Below, piece after piece: positions 27,708-35,918 of a stretch of 55,618 bases of DNA; positions within the stretch are counted from its first letter, which is position 1, and the number at the start of each line of letters is the position of its first letter. Source of the stretch: an uncultured bacterium (GTDB taxonomy: Bacteria; Cyanobacteriota; Vampirovibrionia; Gastranaerophilales; Gastranaerophilaceae). The DNA is taken from assembly GCA_900549855.1 (NCBI GenBank), contig URPS01000012.1, forward strand, positions 1 through 55,618, written 5' to 3'. The notes beneath the pieces were generated by a model. It saw only the letters and a list, made by a program, of their open reading frames with translations, had not been told where the DNA came from and did not search any database. A program made the translations under genes and the position numbers.

Positions 27708-27739
27708 ACATTTTCTATGTTTAAAATCTATAATATTAT

Positions 27740-27767
27740 TTGAAATGTTTTTATTTTGATGTATAAT
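27740..27767 (+). promoter_or_regulatory. Leaderless promoter of the RhuM-Fic gene
   Basis: TTGAAA (27740-27745), 16-nt spacer, TATAAT (27762-27767), then 6 nt to the ATG at 27774. Transcription would begin at or within a base or two of the start codon. Confidence 0.6.
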
Positions 27768-27773
27768 CGTTTT

Positions 27774-28760
27774 ATGAATAAAGAATTACAAAAAGGCGAA
27801 ATAATTATTTATACGAGTGAAGATGGTTCTATTTCACTTGATACAAAGCTTGAAAATGATACGATTTGGCTAACACAAAAACAAATGGCAGAATTGTTTG
27901 ATAAAAATATTCGTACGGTCAATGAACATATAAATAATATTTTTAAAGAAGGTGAATTGGATAAAAGTTCAGTTATCCGGAATTTCCGGATAACTGCAAG
28001 TGATGGTAAACAGTACGATACAAATTTTTATAATTTAGATGTAATTATTTCTGTTGGTTATCGGGTAAAATCATTAAGAGGTACTCAATTCCGTATTTGG
28101 GCAACAAATACTTTGAGAGAATATCTTACAAAAGGTTATGTTATTAACGAAAAAATGTTAAAAACGCAGCAAAATAAGATTCAAACACTTCAATCAACTG
28201 TTAACTTATTAAAAAGAAGTATTCAAAACCAAATTTCTACTGTTAACGAAGCTCTAGATATTGCAAATATTATGGATAATTTTGCTCAAGGTTTAGATTT
28301 ATTGGATGATTTTGACCATAAAACTCTTGATACAAAAGGTATTACACGAAAAGAAGCAGTTATTATTTCAAAAGAGGAATATTTATCTGTAATAAATAAA
28401 ATGAAATCAGAATTTGCATCTGATGTATTTGCAAATCCAAAAGATGATAGTTTTGATAGTTCAATAAATCAAATTTATCAAACTTTCGGAGGTCAAGATT
28501 GTTATCCGACTTTGGAAGAAAAAGCTGCAATGTTATTATATCTAATTACAAAAAATCATTCTTTTTCTGATGGAAATAAAAGAATTGCAGCTAGTTGTTT
28601 TTTATATTTTTTAAATAGAAATAATTTACTTTATAAAAATAATTTACCAATTATTGATAATGGTACTCTTTTTGCTCTTACACTTCTTATTGCTGAAAGT
28701 AAACCGGAAGAAATGGAAATAATGAAACAAATTGTTGTAAGTGTTCTAAACAATGGTTAG
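27774..28760 (+). CDS. RhuM-type N-domain fused to Fic/DOC domain
   Basis: 328 aa. Residues about 1-110 are the RhuM (virulence protein) region: DTIWLTQKQMAELFDKN, a helix-turn-helix-like segment, VISVGYRVKSLRGTQFRIWA and LREYLTKGYVIN. A helical linker leads to a Fic/DOC domain with the active motif HSFSDGNKRI at about residues 262-271. Fic proteins transfer AMP or other groups to target hydroxyls; no inhibitory S/TxxxE(G/N) helix is obvious. The start at 27774 is favoured over an in-frame 27756 because the latter lies inside the promoter. The 3' end overlaps the convergent cysteine-protease-like gene by 4 nt. Confidence 0.88.
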   Translation: MNKELQKGEIIIYTSEDGSISLDTKLENDTIWLTQKQMAELFDKNIRTVNEHINNIFKEGELDKSSVIRNFRITASDGKQYDTNFYNLDVIISVGYRVKSLRGTQFRIWATNTLREYLTKGYVINEKMLKTQQNKIQTLQSTVNLLKRSIQNQISTVNEALDIANIMDNFAQGLDLLDDFDHKTLDTKGITRKEAVIISKEEYLSVINKMKSEFASDVFANPKDDSFDSSINQIYQTFGGQDCYPTLEEKAAMLLYLITKNHSFSDGNKRIAASCFLYFLNRNNLLYKNNLPIIDNGTLFALTLLIAESKPEEMEIMKQIVVSVLNNG

Positions 28761-29380
28761 TGTATTATTAATTCCGGATACATTTTTTTATAATTCTTAA
28801 CTTTTTCTTCTGTAAGTTTGCAAGAAAAATCCGGTTTAATATAAGGTTTTGAATTCCCTCTAATTTCTAAAAGTTTTGCAAAATTTGTTTTAATTATTTT
28901 AAAATAATTTCCAGCAAACTCTGTAATTCCAAGCCAAGGATCAATTATTAACGCATCTTTATTTTTGAACTTATATTTTTTATTCGGTTTAATCTCTTCA
29001 TTAGTAATAAACGCAACATCATGTTTTGCAAAACCTTTTCCTGCAAAAACAGAGCCGGAATAGATATTTTTTATGCCATTAATTTTGCCGATAAGTTCTG
29101 CTAATTTTGCTTCTTCTGCACAATTTCCCAAACCGTTTTTTAAAGCTTCGATAACATGCGCATAAAGATTTTTTTCATCACATTCCATTTTTAATCTTTC
29201 ACCGGCGAATTTCAAAGCATATTCCATTGACATCTGTCCCCAAAATAATTCTTTAACTTTGTCTTTACTAATTATTGCAGAAACTCTGCTTTCTGATATA
29301 TGAGGATAAACAGAATGCGCTTTTCTGGTTATTAAATCCGCATTTCTAATCTCTTTTTGCCTGCTAGTGAATGTAATCAT
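28757..29380 (-). CDS. Papain-like cysteine hydrolase candidate
   Basis: 207 aa, no signal peptide. A possible Cys-His-Asp triad is visible in papain/transglutaminase order: Cys87 in GLGNCAEEAKLAELIG, His120 in AKHDVAFIT and Asp147 in ALIIDPWLG. The IDPW motif after the His is typical of C58-like and related effector proteases. No exact family recognised; activity is inferred. No Shine-Dalgarno site is obvious. It ends inside the convergent RhuM-Fic gene (4-nt overlap). Confidence 0.65.
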   Translation of the reverse strand: MITFTSRQKEIRNADLITRKAHSVYPHISESRVSAIISKDKVKELFWGQMSMEYALKFAGERLKMECDEKNLYAHVIEALKNGLGNCAEEAKLAELIGKINGIKNIYSGSVFAGKGFAKHDVAFITNEEIKPNKKYKFKNKDALIIDPWLGITEFAGNYFKIIKTNFAKLLEIRGNSKPYIKPDFSCKLTEEKVKNYKKMYPELIIH

Positions 29381-29485
29381 AATTTTATAAAAGATAAAAA
29401 AAAATATTTTGACAATGTTGTAATAAAACTTTACAAATTGTTTTTATTTGTTTGTAAAAAATATATATGCATGATATTATTTTTC

Positions 29486-29491
29486 TATAAT
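29486..29491 (+). promoter_or_regulatory. -10 box upstream of the GH13 gene
   Basis: TATAAT about 37 nt before the ATG at 29529, which has a strong AAAGGAG site. An ordinary leadered promoter. Confidence 0.35.
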
Positions 29492-29528
29492 ATATCCAGC
29501 AATCACATATTACTTAAAGGAGAACCCT

Positions 29529-31808
29529 ATGTTAGATTTTTTGTTTAAGAAAGACACTGTAAATGTGTGTGAAAATTTAAACAATTTTTATTCAAAATTA
29601 AGAGAAATGAATTCTTTCGAATCAATTTCAGAAGAAAGAAAAGAGTATTTAAAATCAACAATGACAAGATACGGGTATCTTCCTTATCCGCAAATTAAAG
29701 CTTTAGAAGAATTATCTGATGCAGAAGTTTTATTCGCACTAGAATCAAAATGGGAAGCAAACGGTGTATTTTCAAACGGAAATTTTAATTTTTCAAAAAC
29801 AAGTGTTCTTGCAAGAAATAATGTAAAAAATTCAAGTTGGTTGCAAAAAGAAGGGCACGATATCAAATTAATTAATCTTGCAGGTTTAGGTAATGGTAAC
29901 AATTCTGATGATTGCGGAAAATTCATGGATTGGTTAAGAGAGTTGTTAATTTTACCATCCGGCAATTTAAGCAACAATATTTTTGGTACAACAATGTATC
30001 TTATTCCGTTTCATCCTCGTGAATTCGGTTGCGCATATCTTCCAACTGCAAGTTGCGTAAGTCCTAATTTAGAAGATAAAAATATTTTAGAAAAAACCGG
30101 TGCGAATGCTGATGAGCAAGTGAAATTATTTATTCAAATGACACAATTGGCAGGGCATCCTGTAATTTATGATATACTTCCTCAAACCGGAAGATTTTCA
30201 AAAGTTGTATTAACTAACGTTGATTGTGCAAGATGGTTTGATATAAATGCTTTAATTGAAGAATTGATTAAACATGTTGATGAAGTAGCATCAAAATTGA
30301 GCGACAAATTCTCAAAAGACGATTTGGCTATTGTAAGCGGAATCTATAAAAAATCTATAAAAGGCGAAAGCTATGGAGATTTAACAGAGCATTATCAAAA
30401 TATTTTTAATGAAATTGACGAAGCATTAAAAGAAACAAAGATTTTCTTATCTAATTCTATGTTAGAAAAAAGCATTCAAGATAAATTACACAAAAAGGCA
30501 AAAAGTATAATTAATCGCTTGGTAGGCAATAGTCACAACAAAAAACTTTCTGAAAATGATATTAAAAACCAAGGTGAAATTATTCAAGGTTTAATCCATG
30601 AAGGTATGTGGCCGGCTCCAGGAGGTGCTTGGTGCTCAGCAGGTGTTCCTGTGTTTGATAGAATGAGTGAAGGTGCTTCTTATCCGACATTTAAACACTA
30701 CAAATTTGATGGTGAAGATGTAACTCATTTTGCCAACCTTGATTGTCAAACTCCATACTATTTTGTATGTCTTGAAAATGGTAAGTATAATAATGATGTA
30801 ATCAAATTTTTTATTGATTATATGAAAAATCTTCAAGAAGAATTTAATTTTGATGGTTTTAGAGTAGATCACATTGACCACATTGTTGATGAAGTTTCTG
30901 AAAAAGACGGTGTTCCAATTAGTTACAGAGCGCCAAGAAAAGTTTTAGGAATGTTAAATTCTGCAATGAAGGATAAAATTCCTTACTTTGCAACTCTTGC
31001 AGAGTATATGCTAGGAGAAAAATCATTAAAAGAATATCATGAAGATATGAATTTTGATGTTCTTTGGGGCAATGATATTCCTGCTCAAAGCTACAAAACA
31101 CCGGAAGTTATTGCGGAAGAAAATTTAGAACTTTCAAATTACAATTCTGCTTCAAAAAAATCTACACCGTTATCAATTCTTAAAACATATAACAACCAAG
31201 ATGGCGAATTTGAAGCTTTTGACAGGTATCCAGCTCAATTAGGTCAACAAGGGGCTTTATTCAAATGGTTTAAGTTTAAGTTCCTTCCAGGTGGACGTAA
31301 TGCTCAAAGACCTATAATGTACATCGATGGTGACGAATCGTTTACAGCAACAGGCATGGAATATATTATCGGTAACGAAGTTTCTATGAAGCGTACAAAA
31401 GATTATGACTTTTTCTCAAAATTCGATGCACTTGACAGATTTGTAAAAAATACACCAGTTATAACTGATGGAGAAGCTCATATAATAAGACAAGATGATG
31501 ATGGTTTTGTTGTTTGGCAAATACAAAAAGAAGGGTTAAAAAATTCAATCCTTGTTGTAGCTAACTACAACAATCCGCACGAAAAATTCCGTCAAGAAGA
31601 CGAAAATGGAAACAGTTGGACAGAAGAAAGAGAAGGTAGAGAAGTGTTTGATAAAACAATTGAACTCTCATGTGACTACTCAATTGTTTCAGAATTCAGA
31701 TTTGATGGCACTGACTACCTTGAAGAAAAGTTTGTAGCAGCAACAAACTCTCTTTCTTTCGGAAAACTAATGCCGGCTGAATTCAAATTCTTCACCGTCA
31801 TCAAATAG
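29529..31808 (+). CDS. GH13-like alpha-glucan enzyme
   Basis: 759 aa, cytoplasmic (no signal peptide). GH13 conserved regions can be picked out: FDGFRVDHIDH (region II, nucleophile Asp, about residue 442), ATLAEYML (region III, acid Glu, about 490) and YIDGDES (region IV, about 598). An early GTTMYLIPFHPREFG block precedes the barrel. Unusually, about 110 mostly helical, Lys-rich residues (about 245-355) sit between the N-terminal half and the GLIHEGMWPAPGGAW segment. The last 150 residues look like a beta-sandwich domain C. Substrate unknown; amylase, glucanotransferase or phosphorylase-like activity are all possible. AAAGGAGA precedes the ATG. A dispersed repeat starts at the TAG stop. Confidence 0.8.
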   Translation: MLDFLFKKDTVNVCENLNNFYSKLREMNSFESISEERKEYLKSTMTRYGYLPYPQIKALEELSDAEVLFALESKWEANGVFSNGNFNFSKTSVLARNNVKNSSWLQKEGHDIKLINLAGLGNGNNSDDCGKFMDWLRELLILPSGNLSNNIFGTTMYLIPFHPREFGCAYLPTASCVSPNLEDKNILEKTGANADEQVKLFIQMTQLAGHPVIYDILPQTGRFSKVVLTNVDCARWFDINALIEELIKHVDEVASKLSDKFSKDDLAIVSGIYKKSIKGESYGDLTEHYQNIFNEIDEALKETKIFLSNSMLEKSIQDKLHKKAKSIINRLVGNSHNKKLSENDIKNQGEIIQGLIHEGMWPAPGGAWCSAGVPVFDRMSEGASYPTFKHYKFDGEDVTHFANLDCQTPYYFVCLENGKYNNDVIKFFIDYMKNLQEEFNFDGFRVDHIDHIVDEVSEKDGVPISYRAPRKVLGMLNSAMKDKIPYFATLAEYMLGEKSLKEYHEDMNFDVLWGNDIPAQSYKTPEVIAEENLELSNYNSASKKSTPLSILKTYNNQDGEFEAFDRYPAQLGQQGALFKWFKFKFLPGGRNAQRPIMYIDGDESFTATGMEYIIGNEVSMKRTKDYDFFSKFDALDRFVKNTPVITDGEAHIIRQDDDGFVVWQIQKEGLKNSILVVANYNNPHEKFRQEDENGNSWTEEREGREVFDKTIELSCDYSIVSEFRFDGTDYLEEKFVAATNSLSFGKLMPAEFKFFTVIK

Positions 31809-32062
31809 TGCTACGGTGCTACGCACGTAGACATTGGGTCGGCTACAAGGTAAAAACTACTAGGCAGAATAGAAGCTACCGGTTCCGCCTCGAAGTGTGA
31901 CTACCAGTAGGGCGCATATTTCCCCAGTAAGTAGGTAACTTACAAGTTGAAAGTTGAAAATTGGAAGTGGAAAGTTGTTTTAAAACAATTTGTAGTTATA
32001 CCTACAAGTAGGGCGCGTTCCCTCTCCTCGGGGGAGGGCTAGGGTGGGGGCTAATTCTTAAA
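31809..32062. repeat. Intergenic mosaic of dispersed repeats
   Basis: Begins on the GH13 stop codon with a CTACGCACGTAG unit (31816-31846), then a GCCTCGAAGTGTGACTAC unit (about 31888), the AT-rich GAAAATTGGAAGTGG unit (31948-31975), and a GC-rich hairpin arm with GGGAGGGCTAGGGTGGGGGC (about 32005-32053) that matches the left arm of the DUF559 element. No gene in this stretch. Confidence 0.7.
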
Positions 32063-32089
32063 AAGGAAGCTAATCAACAAGCCCCCATA

Positions 32090-32196
32090 AACAAGATATC
32101 GGGCGAAAGCCCACATGGAGTATAATTTACGATTAAGTAAACTACGATTAAGTAATATAGGGATACAACCGGATAGAAATATCCGGCTTTTCTTTT
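32090..32196 (+). other. Possible small RNA ending at a terminator
   Basis: GGGCGAAAGCCC (about 32101-32112) is a GNRA-capped hairpin. TATAAT (about 32119-32124) follows, then a tandem TACGATTAAGTAA repeat and the terminator at 32169-32196. Either a short transcript starts after the TATAAT or this is the 3' trailer of the GH13 mRNA. No known RNA family recognised. Confidence 0.25.
32169..32196 (+). terminator. Rho-independent terminator
   Basis: Perfect 7-bp stem CCGGATA/TATCCGG with GAAA loop (32169-32186) followed by CTTTTCTTTT. Confidence 0.75.
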
Positions 32197-32244
32197 GCAT
32201 TCTTGAAATTTGTATCGCACTTATCAACTTAAATGTTTTTATGT

Positions 32245-32250
32245 TAGAAT
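32245..32250 (+). promoter_or_regulatory. Extended -10 box of mtnP
   Basis: TAGAAT preceded by TGT, about 36 nt before the mtnP ATG. Confidence 0.35.
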
Positions 32251-32286
32251 GAGAATACAAAGTAGAAAATGAAAGGAATTAATTAA

Positions 32287-33084
32287 ATGGAAAAATTAGC
32301 AGATATTGGTGTTTTCGGTGGTTCAGGTTTTTACAAATTTTTAGATGATATCAAAGAAGTTAAAATAGAAACTCCTTATGGAATGCCATCTGATAGTTTA
32401 TTCATCGGTAAAATTGGTGCTCATAAAGTTGCTTTTATGCCACGTCACGGCAGAAGCCACACTATTTTACCTCATTTAATTAATTATAGAGCGAATGTTT
32501 GGGCGATGAAAGAAGTTGGTTGTACCCGAGTAATCTCTCCTTGTGCAGCCGGCAGCTTACAAAAACACGTAGCTCCAGGACATTTTGTGATTTGTGATCA
32601 GTTTGTAGATTGGACGGACGGAAGAAAGACAACTTTCTTTGAGGGTCCTATTGTAACTCACCCATCTGCAGCAGAAACTTATTGTCCTGAATTGAGAAAA
32701 ATTGCTATTGATACAGCGCAAGAATTAGGCATAACTGTTCACGAAACAGGTACAGTCGTAGTAATCAATGGCCCAAGATTCTCTACAAAAGCAGAATCAA
32801 AATTCTTTACCGGTCAAGGTTGGGAAGTGATTAATATGACAGCTTTTCCGGAAGCATATCTTGTAAAAGAAATGGATATGTGTCCGCTTAATATTTCTTT
32901 GATTACAGATTATGATGCAGGACTTGTTGGCGATGTTCCGCCAGTTTCTCACCACGAAGTTATTGAAGTGTTTAATAATAACTTGGATAATTTGAAAAAA
33001 TTATTATTTAGTATGATTGAAAAAATACCTGCTGAAAATAATAATTGTGCTTGTGCTCAAACTCGCAAAAATTCACAATTATAA
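32287..33084 (+). CDS. mtnP: S-methyl-5'-thioadenosine phosphorylase
   Basis: 265 aa. Splits methylthioadenosine with phosphate into adenine and methylthioribose-1-phosphate (methionine salvage, polyamine by-product recycling). Family blocks: IGVFGGSGFYKF, phosphate-site PRHGRSHTILPHLINYRAN, SPCAAGSLQ, NGPRFSTKAES, NMTAFPEAYL and the base-recognition ITDYDAGL. An AAAGGA site lies upstream. A related purine nucleoside phosphorylase is less likely given NMTAFPEA. The YggT gene follows at 17 nt, so they may be co-transcribed. Confidence 0.94.
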   Translation: MEKLADIGVFGGSGFYKFLDDIKEVKIETPYGMPSDSLFIGKIGAHKVAFMPRHGRSHTILPHLINYRANVWAMKEVGCTRVISPCAAGSLQKHVAPGHFVICDQFVDWTDGRKTTFFEGPIVTHPSAAETYCPELRKIAIDTAQELGITVHETGTVVVINGPRFSTKAESKFFTGQGWEVINMTAFPEAYLVKEMDMCPLNISLITDYDAGLVGDVPPVSHHEVIEVFNNNLDNLKKLLFSMIEKIPAENNNCACAQTRKNSQL

Positions 33085-33101
33085 TAAGTGAGGAATGTTG
33101 A

Positions 33102-33368
33102 ATGTTATCAAGAGCTATTAATCAGTTATTTTATCTGTATTACATATTGCTTATTGTAAGAATTTTTATGACTTGGCTACCAAATATAGATTGGGATAGC
33201 CAGCCGCAAAAATGGGTGCGTTCTGTTACAGACCCGTTTTTGAATCTTTTTAGAGGGGTGATTCCACCAATTGGCGGAATGCTTGATATTTCTCCTGTTA
33301 TTGCAATTATTTTACTTCAAATTTTGCAAGGAATTATTTGCGGATTTTTGCAAGGACTTGGTTTATGA
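33102..33368 (+). CDS. YggT family membrane protein
   Basis: 88 aa with two hydrophobic segments (about residues 4-23 and 66-86) joined by the hallmark FMTWLPNIDWD...VTDPFLNLFRGVIPPIGGMLDISPV. YggT/YlmG proteins act in membrane or division-related processes in bacteria and in plastid nucleoid partition; the molecular role is unclear. GAGGA precedes the ATG. The stop overlaps the next ATG (ATGA), so translation is coupled to the TPR-glycosyltransferase. Confidence 0.92.
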   Translation: MLSRAINQLFYLYYILLIVRIFMTWLPNIDWDSQPQKWVRSVTDPFLNLFRGVIPPIGGMLDISPVIAIILLQILQGIICGFLQGLGL

Positions 33369-34954
33369 TAGATATTGCTAAAATACAGCAAGCAATCCTT
33401 TTAACTCAACAAGGAAAAATTCAAGAAGCTAAAAATATTTATGAAAATATGCTAAAAACAAATCCGAATGACCCTAATTTATTGTCGGTCTTCGGTTTGT
33501 TTTATGTAAACATTGGAGAATATTCTAAAGCCTCTGATATTTTAAAAAAAGCTGCGAATATGAAGCCTAGCTTTGGAACGCTTTCTGCTCTTGGTATTGC
33601 AGAATTAGAATGTGGGAATTTTGAAGATGCTGCAATATATTTAGAGAAGTCTATTGAACTTGGACAAAATCCTGATATTTATAACAAGCTAATATTGTGT
33701 TTATTTGAAATCCAGTCTTACAAAAAAGCTGTTGAATTTGCAAATAAAATGTATGAACTTTATCCGGAGGATGTTCGTGCTATTGCTAATAAAATAAAAG
33801 CATTAACTCACGGCGGCAAATTGATTGATGCTGAAACACTTTGCGTAGAATCTCTAAAAAAAATGCCGGATTCAGCTTCTTTGTGGTTCCATTTGGGGTA
33901 CTTAAAAGAATTAATTTATTGTGATGATAGACAAGCGAAAGAATGCTATAAAGCTGCAGCGGATTTAGGTGTTGCAGAAGCTGATTATAATATAGCGGTG
34001 AGTGCACAAAAATTGGGCGAATATGATGAGGCTGAAGCGCATTACAAAAAAATGCTTCAGAATTTTCCTAATGATATAAACACACAAACTTCTCTTGGTA
34101 TGTGTTATTTAACTCAAAAGAAATTCAAAGAAGGATATGAACTGTATTTTAAACGTGATAAATCACATTTTAAAGATTTAGCCAAAGACTTGTGGCAGCC
34201 TGATTCTGCTTTAGATAATGAAATAAATATAATATGTGATCAAGGTTTTGGTGATCATATTATGTTTTCTCGCTATTTACCGTTTTTAGGTGAAAGAAAA
34301 ATTAATGTCGCAACAAGAGATAGCCTTAAATCTCTTTTTCAAGCAAATTTTCCTGATATTAATTTTGTAAAATATGAAGATTTAAACCCAAATATTCAAA
34401 CAATATTTATTGCAGATTTACCATATGTATTAGGGAAAGATTTTTCAGAAATACCATTTTCGCAAGGTTATTTGAAATCAGAAACTGCAAATATTAAGTC
34501 TGATAAATTAAAAGTCGGTTTCTGTTGGGAAGCCGGTAGTGCTGCGATTAGAACGATGATTAATCGAACTATAAATATCAGATTTTTTGAAAAAATGCTT
34601 GATATGAATGAGATACAAATTTATTCATTCCAAAAAGATGATACTTTAAATGGTAATGAAAGATATCCTCAAATGATAAATTTGGCAAAAAATTTTAAAG
34701 ATTTTTCAGATACAGCTGCTGCATTAAAAGCAATGGATGTTGTTGTAACGGTTGATACTTCTATCGCTCATTTAGCTGGAGCCTTAGGAGTTAAAACATT
34801 TTTACTCCTGCCTTATGCATCAGATTGGAGATGGTTTGGAGATACGAAAACTACTCCTTGGTATGATAGTGTGGAAATTTTTAAACAACAAGATTGTATA
34901 AGTTGGGAAAAAGAGATAGACGAAATTATTGCAAAATTGAAAAGCTTACTTTAA
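33365..34954 (+). CDS. TPR protein with GT9/GT41-like glycosyltransferase domain
   Basis: 529 aa. The N-terminal about 270 residues are TPR units (AILLTQQGKIQEAKNIYENM; AQKLGEYDEAEAHYKKML). The C-terminal about 240 residues resemble GT9/heptosyltransferase-like GT-B domains: ICDQGFGDHIMFSRYLP, KVGFCWEAGS and VVTVDTSIAHLAGALGVKTF with LLPYASDWRWF. Such fusions may glycosylate proteins or envelope glycans. The start at MIDIAKIQQ is fixed by the ATGA overlap with the YggT gene; a start at 33338 would lie inside it. No membrane segment. Confidence 0.85.
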   Translation: MIDIAKIQQAILLTQQGKIQEAKNIYENMLKTNPNDPNLLSVFGLFYVNIGEYSKASDILKKAANMKPSFGTLSALGIAELECGNFEDAAIYLEKSIELGQNPDIYNKLILCLFEIQSYKKAVEFANKMYELYPEDVRAIANKIKALTHGGKLIDAETLCVESLKKMPDSASLWFHLGYLKELIYCDDRQAKECYKAAADLGVAEADYNIAVSAQKLGEYDEAEAHYKKMLQNFPNDINTQTSLGMCYLTQKKFKEGYELYFKRDKSHFKDLAKDLWQPDSALDNEINIICDQGFGDHIMFSRYLPFLGERKINVATRDSLKSLFQANFPDINFVKYEDLNPNIQTIFIADLPYVLGKDFSEIPFSQGYLKSETANIKSDKLKVGFCWEAGSAAIRTMINRTINIRFFEKMLDMNEIQIYSFQKDDTLNGNERYPQMINLAKNFKDFSDTAAALKAMDVVVTVDTSIAHLAGALGVKTFLLLPYASDWRWFGDTKTTPWYDSVEIFKQQDCISWEKEIDEIIAKLKSLL

Positions 34955-34988
34955 GAAGGATAAGTCAATAAACGTGTTATAGGCTTTT

Positions 34989-35918
34989 TTATTTTATATT
35001 CCCAACGCAATATTTTGCTCCTTGTCTGGAGTTGCGTCTTAAGAACTCTCTATCAATTTTATTTAAACAATCCAATTTTTTGCCAATCCATCTTGGAGCA
35101 ACAAGTTCTGTACGCAAACCGTTTCCTGCGAGTCTATGAATAGTTGTTTCGGGTGGTAAATATTCCAAGAAATCGCAAACTGTATTGACGTACTCATCCT
35201 CTGTCATAAACTCAAGTTCGCCATTTCTGTACATATCTGCAACTTTTGTACCTTCTAGGGCGCAAAGCATATGGATTTTTACTCCATCAGGTTCCAGCTG
35301 GGCAATAGTCTTTGCAGTTTCCATCATCTCATCATATGTTTCAAAAAGATTCAATATTACGTGTAAACAAATATTCACACCACTATAATTTCGAGTTTTC
35401 TCATAAGCTTCTAAAAAACACTTATAATCGTGCCCACGATTAATTTTTAAGAGAGTTTTATCATGAACAGTCTGCAAACCGTATTCAATCCAAGTATAAT
35501 AATCCGGTGCAAAAGAAGAAATCAACTTCAATTTATCATCATCTACACAATCCGGACGTGTCCCAATTGAAAGCCCAACTATATCCGGATGATTTAGCGA
35601 AGCGGTATAGATTTTTTCTAATTCTTCAACAGGCTTATAAGTGTTAGAAAAAGCTTGAAAATAAGACATAAATTTTTCTGCTTTAAACCTCTTAGAAAGA
35701 GTTTCTGCTCCTATTTTAACCTGTTCTTCAATGCTCAACAGATTAGAATGCGCTTGTGAAAAGCTTCCGCCATCATCGCAAAAAATACATCCGCAATTTG
35801 AAATTGTTCCATCACGATTAGGACAAGAAAATCCGGCATCAAGTGTTATTTTATACACTTTGGCGCCAAATTTTTTCTTCAAAAAACTGCTAAACTGATT
35901 ATATCTTTTTTCTTCCAT
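34989..35918 (-). CDS. Radical SAM protein, YtqA/YhcC family (TIGR01212)
   Basis: 309 aa. Early cysteines SCPNRDGTISNCGCIFC form the Fe-S cluster-binding segment of this family (wider spacing than the classical CxxxCxxC), followed by DDGGSFSQ. Other blocks: FQAFSNTYKPVEELEKIY, IGTRPDCVDD, EYGLQTVHD and INRGHDYKCF. Reaction unknown. The ATG shares one base with the mgtE stop (TAATG), so translation is coupled; a start at 35939 would overlap mgtE by 22 nt. Confidence 0.92.
   Translation of the reverse strand: MEEKRYNQFSSFLKKKFGAKVYKITLDAGFSCPNRDGTISNCGCIFCDDGGSFSQAHSNLLSIEEQVKIGAETLSKRFKAEKFMSYFQAFSNTYKPVEELEKIYTASLNHPDIVGLSIGTRPDCVDDDKLKLISSFAPDYYTWIEYGLQTVHDKTLLKINRGHDYKCFLEAYEKTRNYSGVNICLHVILNLFETYDEMMETAKTIAQLEPDGVKIHMLCALEGTKVADMYRNGELEFMTEDEYVNTVCDFLEYLPPETTIHRLAGNGLRTELVAPRWIGKKLDCLNKIDREFLRRNSRQGAKYCVGNIK

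Noticed and set aside
32011..32062. Second DUF559-type element
   Set aside because: Only a solo arm is present; no DUF559 coding sequence or second arm follows.
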